This document shows positions 8,363 to 16,770 of a stretch of 64,000 nt of DNA, piece by piece (the stretch's first letter is position 1; each line of letters opens with the position of its first letter). This stretch comes from Bordetella genomosp. 2 (GTDB lineage: Bacteria > Pseudomonadota > Gammaproteobacteria > Burkholderiales > Burkholderiaceae_B). Both the position numbers and the translations under genes were made by a program. The stretch spans positions 107,910 through 171,909 of the forward strand of contig NZ_NEVT01000004.1 of the NCBI RefSeq assembly GCF_002261345.1, given 5' to 3'. A model generated the notes under the pieces. The model saw only the letters and a list, made by a program, of their open reading frames with translations. It searched no databases and was not told where the DNA came from.

Positions 8363-9364
8363 CTATTCGGCCTTGACGCCCGCGTCGGCGATCACCTTGG
8401 CCCACTTGGCGCGCTCGGCCGCGATGCGGGCCGCGGCATCGGCCGGCGTGGTCCAGGTCGCCACCGCGCCCTGGTTCAGCAGGGCCGCCTTGACCGCCGG
8501 CTTGGCGGCGATCTGCTTGAGGGCGCCATTGAGTTTCTCCACCACCGGCGCGGGCGTGCCGGCCGGCGCCACGATGCCGAACATCGAGCTGACCTGGAAG
8601 TTGGGCAGGCCGGCCTCGGCAGTGGTGGGCACGTCCGGCAGCGCCTCGGCGCGCGCGTCGGCGGCCACCGCCAGCGCGCGCAGCTTGCCCGCCTTCACGT
8701 GGCCCTGCGCGGCCGGCACGGTCTCGATCATGCTGAGCACCTGTCCGCCCATCAGGTCGGTCATGGCCGGTCCGCTGCCCTTGTACGGCACGTGCAGCAC
8801 CTGCACGCCGGCCGTGGTCTTGAACATTTCAGCGGCCAGGTGCTGCGGCGAGCCATTGCCCGCCGAAGCCATGGTCAGGTAGCCCGGCTTGGCGCGGGCC
8901 AGGGCGATGAACTCCTGCAGCGACTGCGCCTGCACCGACGGGTGCACCACGAACACCAGCGGCACCGTGCCGACAATGGACACCGGCGCGAAACTCTTCT
9001 CGATGTCGTACGGCACCTTGCCCTTGTAGAGTTCGGCATTGATGGAATGGCTGGTCAAGGCCCCCATCAGCAGCGTATAACCATCCGGGTCGGCCTTGGC
9101 GACCTGGTCGGCGCCGATATTGCCAGCGGCCCCGGCGCGATTCTCCACCACGAACTGCTGGCCCAGCGTGGTGGACAATTCCTGGGCCAGCACGCGGCCG
9201 ATCACGTCGGTGGCGCCGCCGGGCGGATACGGCACCACCAGGCGCACCGGCCGCTCTGGATAGGCCGCCGCCACCGACGCCGCCGGCAACGCCAGGCCGG
9301 CGCACAGCGCCAGCGCGGACCACAGCACGGCGCGGCGCGCCGGAATGGGTTCGGACGAAAACAT
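8363..9364 (-). CDS. Bug-family (TctC) periplasmic solute receptor
   Basis: 333 residues with an N-terminal signal peptide (hydrophobic to about residue 33, SVAAAYPERPV). The Bug signatures are LVVPYPPGGATDVIGR, ENRAGAAGNIGAD and the LMGALTSHSIN loop. This receptor family is hugely expanded in Bordetella and binds di- and tricarboxylates, nicotinate or amides. No TctAB permease genes are adjacent, which is common for orphan Bug genes. It diverges from the dehydratase gene, and the intergenic region holds a LysR-like box shared with the LysR gene at 12249-13154, suggesting control by that regulator. Confidence 0.92.
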   Translation of the reverse strand: MFSSEPIPARRAVLWSALALCAGLALPAASVAAAYPERPVRLVVPYPPGGATDVIGRVLAQELSTTLGQQFVVENRAGAAGNIGADQVAKADPDGYTLLMGALTSHSINAELYKGKVPYDIEKSFAPVSIVGTVPLVFVVHPSVQAQSLQEFIALARAKPGYLTMASAGNGSPQHLAAEMFKTTAGVQVLHVPYKGSGPAMTDLMGGQVLSMIETVPAAQGHVKAGKLRALAVAADARAEALPDVPTTAEAGLPNFQVSSMFGIVAPAGTPAPVVEKLNGALKQIAAKPAVKAALLNQGAVATWTTPADAAARIAAERAKWAKVIADAGVKAE

Positions 9365-9475
9365 GCAGGTCTCCTTGCCGGGATGGTTATCGGATCAGTG
9401 CGGCGCCCGGCTCGCCTGCCGCACAAAGTGTAGGAGGCGCGCCCTGATAGAAGAATCAGAACTTTTCTATAGACC

Positions 9476-9493
9476 GATCTTGTTTTTCGATCA
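9476..9493. promoter_or_regulatory. Putative LysR-type regulator box between the Bug and dehydratase genes
   Basis: GATCTTGTTTTTCGATCA is an interrupted palindrome with GATC ends. It matches the box at 13161-13178, in front of the LysR gene, at 16 of 18 positions. Its position between the divergent Bug and IlvD/Edd genes suits a bidirectional operator. Confidence 0.55.
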
Positions 9494-9583
9494 ACGCCGA
9501 CGCTAGCCGCCGGCGCGCCCGACCGCCGGCCCGCCTTGCTTGCGCCGGCGCAGCTGCTCCAGATATGATGCGGCTGGAAATTA

Positions 9584-9599
9584 TCAATAATATTATCGA
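9584..9599. promoter_or_regulatory. AT-rich near-palindrome just before the dehydratase start
   Basis: TCAATAATATTATCGA has one mismatch between its halves. It is strikingly AT-rich for this genome, so it is unlikely to be coding. It probably contains promoter or operator sequence, favouring the GTG at 9607 over the ATG at 9565 as the start of the dehydratase. Confidence 0.4.
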
Positions 9600-9606
9600 G
9601 ATTACC

Positions 9607-11358
9607 GTGCCTGCCAAAAAGCCCGACAACACCTCTCCCAGCGGCCTGCGCAAAGGCCTCACCAACTACGGCGACACCGGTTTCTCGCTGTTCCTGCGCA
9701 AGGCCTTCATCAAGGGCGCGGGCTACACCGACGACGCCCTGTCGCGGCCGGTGATCGGCATCGTCAATACCGGCAGCAGCTACAACCCCTGCCACGGCAA
9801 TGCCCCGCAGCTCATCGAGGCGGTGCGGCGCGGCGTCATGCTGGCCGGCGGCCTGCCGGTGGACTTCCCCACCATATCGGTGCACGAGAGTTTCTCGCAG
9901 CCCACCAGCATGTACCTGCGCAACCTGATGTCCATGGACACGGAGGAAATGATCCGCGCCCAGCCCATGGACGCGGTGGTGCTGATCGGCGGCTGCGACA
10001 AGACCGTGCCGGCCCAGCTGATGGGCGCGGCGTCGGCCGGCGTACCGGCCATCCAGCTGGTGACCGGCGCCATGCTGACCGGCTCGCATCGCGGCGAACG
10101 GGTCGGCGCCTGCACCGACTGCCGGCGCTACTGGGGCCGCTACCGGGCCGAGGAAATCGACGCCGCCGAGATCGCCGACGTCAATAATCAACTGGTGGCC
10201 AGCGTCGGCACCTGCTCGGTCATGGGCACCGCCAGCACCATGGCCTGCCTGGCCGAGGCGATGGGCATCATGCTGCCGGGCGGCGCGTCGGCGCCGGCCG
10301 TGACCGCCGACCGGGTCCGGGTGGCCGAACGCACCGGCGCCGCCGCGGTCGCGCTGGCGCACAGCCGGCTGACCCCCGACCGCATCCTGACCGGCAAGGC
10401 GTTCGAGAACGCGCTGCGGGTACTGCTGGCCATCGGCGGATCCACCAACGGCATCGTGCACCTGACCGCCATCGCCGGGCGGCTGGGCATCGACATCGAC
10501 CTGGCGGGCCTGGACCGCATGAGCCGCGAAACGCCGGTGCTGGTCGACCTGAAGCCATCGGGCCAGCACTACATGGAAGACTTCCACAAGGCCGGCGGCA
10601 TGCCGGCCCTGTTGCGCGAACTGCGCCCGCTGCTGCACCTGGACACGCTGACGGTGTCGGGCCGCACCCTGGGCGAGGAACTGGACGCGGCGCCGCCGCC
10701 GTTCGCCCAGGAGGTCATCCGGCCGTTCGATTCGCCCATCTACCCGGTGGGCGGCCTGGCGGTGCTGCGCGGCAACCTGGCGCCCGGCGGCGCCATCATC
10801 AAGCAGTCGGCCGCCGATCCGGGCCTGATGGAACACGAGGGCCGCGCGGTGGTGTTCGAGGACGCCGAGGACATGGCGCGCCGCGTCGACGATGAAGCGC
10901 TGGACGTGCGCGCCGACGACGTGCTGGTGCTCAAGCGCATCGGCCCGACCGGCGGGCCGGGCATGCCGGAGGCCGGCTACATGCCGATCCCGCGCAAGCT
11001 GGCGCGGGCCGGCGTGAAGGACATGGTGCGCATTTCCGACGGCCGCATGAGCGGCACGGCGGCCGGCACCATCGTGCTGCACGTCACGCCCGAGGCCGCC
11101 GTGGGCGGCCCGCTGGCCTACGTGCGCAACGGCGACCGCATCCGCCTGTCGGTGCAGCGGCGCGAGATCGCGCTGCTGGTCGACGATGCGGAACTGGCGC
11201 GCCGCGCCGCCGCGCAACCGGCCGAGCGGCCCGCCGCCGAGCGCGGCTACCGCAAGCTGTACCTGCAAAGCGTGACCCAGGCCGACCAGGGCGCCGACTT
11301 CGACTTCCTGCGCGCGCCGCAGCGGCGCGAGACGGTGCCGGGCAAGGGCCCGCGTTGA
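9607..11358 (+). CDS. IlvD/Edd-family dehydratase (dihydroxy-acid or sugar-acid dehydratase)
   Basis: About 583 residues from the GTG at 9607; an in-frame ATG at 9565 would add 14 residues but runs through AT-rich palindromic DNA. Iron-sulfur cysteines are in NPCHGNAP, GGCDKTVP and VGTCSVMGTAST, and the phosphate/Mg region includes GGSTNGIVHL. The C-terminal swivel domain has RISDGRMSGTAAG. The family removes water from 2,3-dihydroxy acids to give 2-keto acids. The catabolic neighbours and possible LysR control suggest an aldonate-type dehydratase rather than the biosynthetic IlvD, but this is inference. Confidence 0.85.
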   Translation: MPAKKPDNTSPSGLRKGLTNYGDTGFSLFLRKAFIKGAGYTDDALSRPVIGIVNTGSSYNPCHGNAPQLIEAVRRGVMLAGGLPVDFPTISVHESFSQPTSMYLRNLMSMDTEEMIRAQPMDAVVLIGGCDKTVPAQLMGAASAGVPAIQLVTGAMLTGSHRGERVGACTDCRRYWGRYRAEEIDAAEIADVNNQLVASVGTCSVMGTASTMACLAEAMGIMLPGGASAPAVTADRVRVAERTGAAAVALAHSRLTPDRILTGKAFENALRVLLAIGGSTNGIVHLTAIAGRLGIDIDLAGLDRMSRETPVLVDLKPSGQHYMEDFHKAGGMPALLRELRPLLHLDTLTVSGRTLGEELDAAPPPFAQEVIRPFDSPIYPVGGLAVLRGNLAPGGAIIKQSAADPGLMEHEGRAVVFEDAEDMARRVDDEALDVRADDVLVLKRIGPTGGPGMPEAGYMPIPRKLARAGVKDMVRISDGRMSGTAAGTIVLHVTPEAAVGGPLAYVRNGDRIRLSVQRREIALLVDDAELARRAAAQPAERPAAERGYRKLYLQSVTQADQGADFDFLRAPQRRETVPGKGPR

Positions 11359-11361
11359 CGC

Positions 11362-11823
11362 CTATTTGTAGAAGCCCGCGCGCAGGTTGATGCCGTGCTC
11401 CACGTAGGCTTTCATGGCGCATAGCATGCCGGTCCAGCCTTCGCAGTTGCCGTAGGAGCCTTTCAGCCCCGCTTCGTTCTGGCGGAAGCCCGCCTCGGTG
11501 ATGGTCACCAGCGTGCGGGTATCGCCATCCAGCGGCTCGAAGCGCAGCGTGACGGTGGTGTCGTAGGCGCCGGCCGGGTCCGTGTCGGCCACGGCCTGCC
11601 ATTGCAGGACGATTTCCCTGTCCTGCTCCACCTTGACCACCTTGACCGGGAACGCGCCGGGGAAATCGGCGAAATCCCAGGTGACCGTGGCGCCGGCCTG
11701 CAGGCGCCCCTGCGCGCCGCCGGTGGTGAAGTAGCCGGACAATTTGCGCGGGTCGGCCACCGCTTCGAAGACCTCGTGCACCGGCTTGGCGATGCGTCCG
11801 GACACCGTGAATTTGAATTCCAT
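11362..11823 (-). CDS. SRPBCC (AHSA1/START-like) protein
   Basis: 153 residues from the ATG at 11823, chosen because AAGGAG precedes it by 6 bases; a longer frame begins at 11847. The sequence opens with the family's FTVSGRIAKPVHEVFEAVADP helix region and has the TVTWDFADFPG strand and the C-terminal GWTGMLCAMKAYVEHG helix. These helix-grip proteins bind hydrophobic ligands or act as cochaperones. The divergent ArsR-type regulator on the other side of an 18-nt palindrome is the classic partner of such genes, so ArsR repression is likely. Confidence 0.85.
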   Translation of the reverse strand: MEFKFTVSGRIAKPVHEVFEAVADPRKLSGYFTTGGAQGRLQAGATVTWDFADFPGAFPVKVVKVEQDREIVLQWQAVADTDPAGAYDTTVTLRFEPLDGDTRTLVTITEAGFRQNEAGLKGSYGNCEGWTGMLCAMKAYVEHGINLRAGFYK

Positions 11824-11877
11824 GCTTGGCTCCTTGCTCTCTGCCATTCAGGCGGCTGCTTGCCATCCAGGCCGTTA

Positions 11878-11895
11878 TGTTATAAAAATATAACA
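11878..11895. promoter_or_regulatory. Palindromic operator for the ArsR-type regulator
   Basis: TGTTATA (11878-11884) and TATAACA (11889-11895) are perfect inverted copies around AAAA. The site lies between the SRPBCC and ArsR genes and touches the first base of the ArsR ATG at 11895, as expected for an autoregulated divergent promoter. Confidence 0.7.
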
Positions 11896-12224
11896 TGTTC
11901 AGGGACGATGTGGATATTTCCGATGCGGTGTTCAAGGCGCTGGCCGACAAGCGCCGCCGCGCCATTCTCGACGCCCTGCGGGACGACCCCAAGACCACCG
12001 GCCAGCTGGTCGCGCTGTTCCCGGATATCGACCGCTGCACGGTGATGCAGCACATGCGCGTGCTGGAGCGCGCCGGGCTCATCGTCGCCCGCCGCGAAGG
12101 GCGCGAGCGCTGGAACCACCTCAACGCCCTGCCCATCAAGCACATCCACGACCGCTGGATCGGCGATTACGCCCGCAATGCGGCCGGCCTGATGGCGCGC
12201 CTGGAAAAAACGCTGCAGTCGTGA
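11895..12224 (+). CDS. ArsR-family HTH regulator
   Basis: 109 residues forming a winged helix: AVFKALADKRRRAILDALR, then TGQLVALFP, then the recognition helix around RCTVMQHMRVLERAGLI and the wing ARREGRERWNHL. No metal-binding ELCVCDL motif is present, so it belongs to the SdpR/YceD-like branch often paired with SRPBCC genes. The ATG at 11895 has no ribosome site and lies inside the operator. A GTG at 11910 preceded by AGGGA is a credible alternative start. Confidence 0.88.
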   Translation: MFRDDVDISDAVFKALADKRRRAILDALRDDPKTTGQLVALFPDIDRCTVMQHMRVLERAGLIVARREGRERWNHLNALPIKHIHDRWIGDYARNAAGLMARLEKTLQS

Positions 12225-12248
12225 AGCCGCCCGGCCGCGGCCGGCGTC

Positions 12249-13154
12249 CTACGGCGCCGCCGGCAGGTGCGCGTGCAGCACCTCGAGCAGCGCCATCGCG
12301 GCGGGCGACAGGCTGCGGTGGCGCGCGGTCACCAGCCCGATGGAACGCTCGGCCACCGGCCCCACCAGGGGCCGCTCGACCACCCCGCTGTGCGCCACCG
12401 CGCCGGCCGCGATGGCCGGCAGGGCCGCCACCCCGAAGCCGCACTCGACCATGGCGACGATGGTGGTCAGGTGCTCGGCCTCGAAGGCCGGCTGGAAACG
12501 GATGCGGTTCTGCAGGAAGGCCCATTCGGCGTACTGGCGCACGCTGCTGGGCTGGACCATCGAGACATGGGCCGCCGCCACGGTGTCGGCCCAGCGCAGC
12601 GGCCCCTTGCGGCGCGCCAGCGGATGGCCCTGGGGAATCAGCAACAGGAAACTGTCCGACAGCATCGGCACGTAATGCAGGTCGGCCTGCTGGGGGTCCG
12701 CCGCGGTGATGGCGAAGTCCACCGCGCCGGCGCGCACCAGGTCGAAGGCCGGGCCGGACAGGGTGTCGTGCACCTTCAGCGCCACGTGCGGATGCGCCTG
12801 CCGGTAGGCCATCAACACGCGCGGCAGCAAGCGCGCGGCCACCGAGGGCAGCGCCGCCACCGCGACCGCGCCGCGCTCGGCGCTGGCGATGCCGCCGACC
12901 GCGTCGATGGCCTCGCGAAAGACCGCCTGCAGGTTGGCGGCCTGCTGCAGGAATACCTCGCCCGCCGCGGTGAGGCGCACGGTGCGCGTGGTGCGGTCGA
13001 ACAGGCGCACGCCCAGCGCCTCTTCGATGCGCAGCACCTGCGTCGACAACGCCGACTGCGACAGATGCAGTTGCGCGGCGGCCTGCCGGAAATTGAGGGT
13101 GCGCCCCAATACCAGCACGGTTTCGACGTCGCGCATGGACAGGTTGATCTTCAT
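12249..13154 (-). CDS. LysR-family transcriptional regulator
   Basis: 301 residues. The N-terminal helix-turn-helix is TLNFRQAAAQLHLSQSALSTQVLRIEE (residues ~18-44), followed by the linker helix and a two-lobed effector domain beginning near AERGAVAVAALPSV. It is transcribed divergently from the dehydrogenase at 13261. A GATC-bounded box in the shared promoter recurs in the Bug/dehydratase intergenic region, so its regulon may cover both promoters. The effector is unknown. Confidence 0.92.
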   Translation of the reverse strand: MKINLSMRDVETVLVLGRTLNFRQAAAQLHLSQSALSTQVLRIEEALGVRLFDRTTRTVRLTAAGEVFLQQAANLQAVFREAIDAVGGIASAERGAVAVAALPSVAARLLPRVLMAYRQAHPHVALKVHDTLSGPAFDLVRAGAVDFAITAADPQQADLHYVPMLSDSFLLLIPQGHPLARRKGPLRWADTVAAAHVSMVQPSSVRQYAEWAFLQNRIRFQPAFEAEHLTTIVAMVECGFGVAALPAIAAGAVAHSGVVERPLVGPVAERSIGLVTARHRSLSPAAMALLEVLHAHLPAAP

Positions 13155-13160
13155 GGTATT

Positions 13161-13178
13161 GATCTTGTTTGTTGATCA
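13161..13178. promoter_or_regulatory. Putative LysR box in the LysR/dehydrogenase intergenic region
   Basis: GATCTTGTTTGTTGATCA is an interrupted palindrome that begins 6 bases upstream of the LysR start and matches 9476-9493 at 16 of 18 positions. The surrounding 13155-13210 stretch is AT-rich and contains the two divergent promoters. Confidence 0.55.
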
Positions 13179-13260
13179 TTCTATCCAAAAAATCTACTTC
13201 ATCAATCAAAGCGGCTTCTCTACACTGGCGCCGGTACCCCGATTCGACCAAGGAGCAACG

Positions 13261-14226
13261 ATGAGCGCCATGCAGCCCCCCTGCCTTGCCAACCCGGCCG
13301 CGAGCCATGCGGTGATCGTCGGCGGCGGGACCATGGGCGCGGACGTCGCCGTGGTGCTGGCGCGGGCGCGCTGCCGGACCACCGTGGTGGAACCCGATGC
13401 CGACCGCGCCGCCGCCCTGCCGGCGCGCATCGCCGCCAACCTGCGGGCGGCCGGCCATCCCGAGGGCTCGGGCGGCGTGGGCGTCGCGGCCGGCCTGGAC
13501 GCGGTGGACTGGACGCAGGTCGGCCTGGTGATCGAATGCATTCCCGAACGCCTGGACCTGAAGCAGGCGCTGTTCGCCGACCTGGAGCGGCGCGCCCCGG
13601 CCCAGGCCATCCTGGCCAGCAACAGCTCCAGCTTCCCGATCGGCGATATCGGCGCGGGGCTGGCCAGCCGCGCGCGCATGCTGGGCCTGCACTTCTTCAT
13701 GCCGGCCCACCTGGTGCCGCTGGTGGAAGTCGTGCTGTGCGAGGCCAGCGACATGGCCTGCGCCGATGCCCTGATCGCCTTCATGCGCCGCTGCGGCATG
13801 GTGCCCGTGAAAGTGCGCAAGGACCTGCCCGGCTTCCTGGCCAACCGCCTGCAGCACGCGCTGTCGCGCGAAGCCTTCGACCTGATCGACCGCGGCATCG
13901 CCTCGCCCGAGGACGTCGACGCCGCGGTGCGCTTCGGCTTCGGCTTCCGCTTCCTGGCGGCCGGGCCGGTGATGCAGCGCGACCACGCCGGCATCGACGT
14001 GCACGCCGCCGCGGCCGCCACCATGTACCCGTCGTTCTGCAACAGCGACCAGCCGGCCCGCTGCCTGGCCGAGCGCGCCGCGGACGGCCGGCACGGCATG
14101 AAGGCCGGCGCCGGCTTCTACCAATGGACGGCCGAATCGGCCGCGGCCGAGCGCGCCCGCTACGACCGCCTGCTGCGCGCCGGGCTGGCGCTGATCCAGG
14201 ACGAATTGCCGCCGATCGAACCATGA
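13261..14226 (+). CDS. 3-hydroxyacyl-CoA dehydrogenase-family NAD-dependent enzyme
   Basis: 321 residues from the ATG at 13261, preceded by AAGGAG. The Rossmann motif is VIVGGGTMGADVA (residues ~18-30). The family's catalytic strand-loop ILASNSSSFPIGDI is followed by LGLHFFMPAHLVPLVEVV, where the conserved His-Phe-x-x-Pro sits. The C-terminal domain has GFLANRLQHALSREAFDLIDRG. It is a single-function enzyme of the size of 3-hydroxybutyryl-CoA or L-gulonate/carnitine-type dehydrogenases. The LysR gene diverges from it, so it is probably inducible. Substrate unknown. Confidence 0.88.
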   Translation: MSAMQPPCLANPAASHAVIVGGGTMGADVAVVLARARCRTTVVEPDADRAAALPARIAANLRAAGHPEGSGGVGVAAGLDAVDWTQVGLVIECIPERLDLKQALFADLERRAPAQAILASNSSSFPIGDIGAGLASRARMLGLHFFMPAHLVPLVEVVLCEASDMACADALIAFMRRCGMVPVKVRKDLPGFLANRLQHALSREAFDLIDRGIASPEDVDAAVRFGFGFRFLAAGPVMQRDHAGIDVHAAAAATMYPSFCNSDQPARCLAERAADGRHGMKAGAGFYQWTAESAAAERARYDRLLRAGLALIQDELPPIEP

Positions 14227-14302
14227 ACGGGCGCCCGGACCGGCCGGCGAATATCCGCGGCGGGCGGGGCGCGCCCTGGGCAGCGGCCGCCGCGCGAGCG
14301 CC

Positions 14303-15031
14303 TCAGCTACGTTTCGGGGCGTCCTTGCGCGCGCCCGGCTTGAGTCCGGGAATCGCCAGCGCCAGGCCGGCGCGGTCCGCCACGTTGTGGATATGCGCGC
14401 GCATGGCGCGGCGCGCCTGTTCGGGCACGCCGGTGGCCAGGGCGTCGATGATGGCCAGGTGCTCGCGGATCGGCTCGCGCACCCGCGCAGGGTCGGCGAA
14501 GGCGACCTGGCGGCTGCCTTCGACCACGTCGCCGATGCTGTCGGCGATGTCCTGCAGCAACGGGCTGCCGGCGATTTCGTACAGGCCGGCATGGAAGGCA
14601 TGGTCGCCCTCGGCCATGACGACCAGGTCGCCCTCGGCCGCGGCAGCCTCCATCTGTTCCACGGTGGCGCGCAGCCGCGCCAGCCCATGGCGGGTCACCA
14701 CGCCCGCCGCCAGCGCGGCCGCCAGCTCTTCGAGCTCGCAGCGGACCAGGTAAACATCGCGCAGCGCGTAGCGCCCCTGGAAGCGCCAGCGGCCATAGGC
14801 GCTGCCCAGCCCGCTTTCGCCGGGACGGACGATGAAGACGCCGCGCCCGGCTTCGCTGCGCAGCAGGCCCAGCCCTTCCAGCATGGTGATCGCCTCGCGC
14901 AGCGAGGCGCGGCTGACGCCCAGGGACTCGGCCAGCTGGCGCTGGCCGGGCAGGCGCCGCGCGTCGGCCCATTCGCCGCGCCGGATGCGCATCTGCAACT
15001 GCTGGGCGATGTGTTCGACTGTATTCATCAT
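14303..15031 (-). CDS. GntR-family regulator with FCD domain
   Basis: 242 residues: winged helix (RLPGQRQLAESLGVSRASLREAITMLEGLGLL, residues ~26-57) and a FadR-type C-terminal helical domain with candidate metal ligands in AEGDHAFHAGLYE and REHLAIIDAL. It diverges from the amidase gene. The intergenic region holds AACTGGTCAGACCGGT (15099-15114), which matches the TGGTC-x-GACCA type of operator known for FadR-class proteins. The identical site recurs before the transporter operon, so this gene very probably regulates 15176-22201. Confidence 0.92.
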   Translation of the reverse strand: MMNTVEHIAQQLQMRIRRGEWADARRLPGQRQLAESLGVSRASLREAITMLEGLGLLRSEAGRGVFIVRPGESGLGSAYGRWRFQGRYALRDVYLVRCELEELAAALAAGVVTRHGLARLRATVEQMEAAAAEGDLVVMAEGDHAFHAGLYEIAGSPLLQDIADSIGDVVEGSRQVAFADPARVREPIREHLAIIDALATGVPEQARRAMRAHIHNVADRAGLALAIPGLKPGARKDAPKRS

Positions 15032-15098
15032 GCTTCCTTGCGGCAGCCATCCGCGCAGCGGCGTTGACAGTGATTTCTCCGGTGGGCATTATGGCACC

Positions 15099-15114
15099 AA
15101 CTGGTCAGACCGGT
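15099..15114. promoter_or_regulatory. GntR operator before the amidase gene
   Basis: AACTGGTCAGACCGGT, with TGGTC-A-GACCG as core, lies 62 bases before the amidase ATG and 68 bases before the divergent GntR start. An exact copy occurs at 16948-16963. Confidence 0.78.
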
Positions 15115-15175
15115 TGCGACACCCGGCCGGCCTTCTCCCCGCCCGTGCCGCCCGGCACCCCTGCCTCCGCCCGCC

Positions 15176-16726
15176 ATGAAAGCGCTACTCGACCGCTTCG
15201 CCGCCGCCATCGATGACATGGCCGGATTGACCGACTACCCCTACCGCGACCGCCAGCAGGCGTGGCTGGAACGCCTGCAGCTCAACCTGCCCGAGTTGCA
15301 GGCGGTGGAGACCCTGGCGCCCGGGCCCGAGCTGGGGTACCTGGAACCGCCCGCCGCACCGGTGGCGGGCCCAGCCCTCGGCTCGGACCATGCGGCGGCG
15401 CCGGCCGCCGCCCCGCGCGGCGACAATGGCCCGGACGCGGCGCTGGACGCGCTCGAGCGGGCCGGCCGGCAAGCCGGCCTGAACGCTTTCATCTCCCTGG
15501 CCGATGAAGCCGCGCTGCGGCGCCAGGCCGGCCAGGCGGCGCGCGACGCGGCGGCGCGGCCGCTGCTGGGCGTCCCCGTCGCCGTCAAGGACCTGATGGC
15601 GGTGGCCGGCTTCGCGCAGACCAACGGCAGCGGCGGCCCGGCGCGGCCCGCCGCCGCGCGCGACGCGCTGGCGGTGGCGCGCCTGCGGCAAGCCGGCGCG
15701 CTGGTCATCGGCACCACCAACCTGCACGAATTGGCGTATGGCATCACCAGCGCCAATCCACACTTCGGCGCGGTCGCCAACCCGCGCCATCCGGGCCATA
15801 CGCCGGGCGGCTCCAGCGGCGGCTCGGCGGCCGCCGTGGCGGCCGGCATCGTGCCCATCGCCGTCGGCACCGATACCGCGGGCTCGATCCGCTATCCCGC
15901 CGCGTGCTGCGGCGTGGTGGGCTTCAAGCCCAGCTTCGACGCCATCGCGCGCGACGGCGCGCAGACGCTGGGCGCCAGCCTGGACCACCTGGGCCCCATC
16001 GCCGCCAGCGTCGCCGACGCCGCGCTGGCCTATGCCGTCATGGCCGGCCAGCCGGCCCGCGCGCTGCGCGGCGCGCCGCTGGCGGGCCGGCGCGTCGGCG
16101 TGCCGCGCCGCTACTTCTACGAACCGCTGGCCGCCGATGTGGCGCAGGCGCTCGAAGCCGCGCTCGAGTCGCTGCGCCGCGACGGCGCCGAACTGGTGCC
16201 GGTCGACATCGCCGGCATCGAGACCAGCGCGGGCCTGCAGTTCGTCACCTTGTGCAGCGAAGCCACCGAGCTGCACTGGGACCGCCTGACGCGCCATCCC
16301 GAAACCCTGGGCGCGGACGTGCGCGTGCGCCTGGAAGTCGGGCAATTCCTGCCGGCCATCTGGTACACCCGGGCCCAGCGCGGGCGCGCCGCGCTGGCTC
16401 GGGCCATGGACGCGGCGCTGGCGCAGGTCGACGTGCTGGTCACGCCCACGACCCGCACCACCCCGGCGCCGCGCGCGGCGACCAGCGTCGCCATCGGCGC
16501 GCGCGACTACCCGCTGCACACGGCGGCCACCGCGCTGACCATGCCTTTCAACCTGACCGGCCTGCCGGCCCTGACACTGCCCTGCGGCGCCGACCCGGCC
16601 GGCCTGCCCATCAGCATGCAAATCGTCGGCGCGCGCGGCGCCGACTGGCACGTGCTGGACGTGGCCGCGCGCATCGAGACACTGGTAGCCGGCCGCTATC
16701 CGGCAGGCGGAATGCCAGGTGTCTGA
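15176..16726 (+). CDS. Amidase signature family enzyme (AtzE/GatA-like)
   Basis: 516 residues with a complete Ser-cisSer-Lys triad: Lys138 in VPVAVKDLMAV, Ser213 in TPGGSSGGSAAAV and Ser237 in GTDTAGSIRYPA. It hydrolyses an amide, carbamide or carbamoylated compound to acid plus ammonia. The GntR gene next door, the shared operator and the downstream AllA-like gene suggest a substrate in ureide, hydantoin or small-amide metabolism. The last codons and stop lie inside a GGTGTCTGACACC palindrome (16715-16730), so the native C-terminus may have been replaced by the repeat. Confidence 0.9.
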   Translation: MKALLDRFAAAIDDMAGLTDYPYRDRQQAWLERLQLNLPELQAVETLAPGPELGYLEPPAAPVAGPALGSDHAAAPAAAPRGDNGPDAALDALERAGRQAGLNAFISLADEAALRRQAGQAARDAAARPLLGVPVAVKDLMAVAGFAQTNGSGGPARPAAARDALAVARLRQAGALVIGTTNLHELAYGITSANPHFGAVANPRHPGHTPGGSSGGSAAAVAAGIVPIAVGTDTAGSIRYPAACCGVVGFKPSFDAIARDGAQTLGASLDHLGPIAASVADAALAYAVMAGQPARALRGAPLAGRRVGVPRRYFYEPLAADVAQALEAALESLRRDGAELVPVDIAGIETSAGLQFVTLCSEATELHWDRLTRHPETLGADVRVRLEVGQFLPAIWYTRAQRGRAALARAMDAALAQVDVLVTPTTRTTPAPRAATSVAIGARDYPLHTAATALTMPFNLTGLPALTLPCGADPAGLPISMQIVGARGADWHVLDVAARIETLVAGRYPAGGMPGV

Positions 16727-16730
16727 CACC
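16715..16730. repeat. GTGTC-type palindromic repeat overlapping the amidase stop codon
   Basis: CCAGGTGTCTGACACC contains the perfect palindrome GGTGTC-T-GACACC, and the TGA in it is the amidase stop. Related copies occur at 23467-23497, 46906-46972 and 55993-56080. Confidence 0.75.
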
Positions 16731-16770
16731 GCTACGAGATCGGTACGAGCCCGAATCGCTGCGAGCCCGT

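Noticed and set aside
9456..9665. A 69-codon minus-strand frame upstream of the dehydratase
   Set aside because: It overlaps the operator region and the dehydratase start, lacks a family resemblance and is explained by chance.
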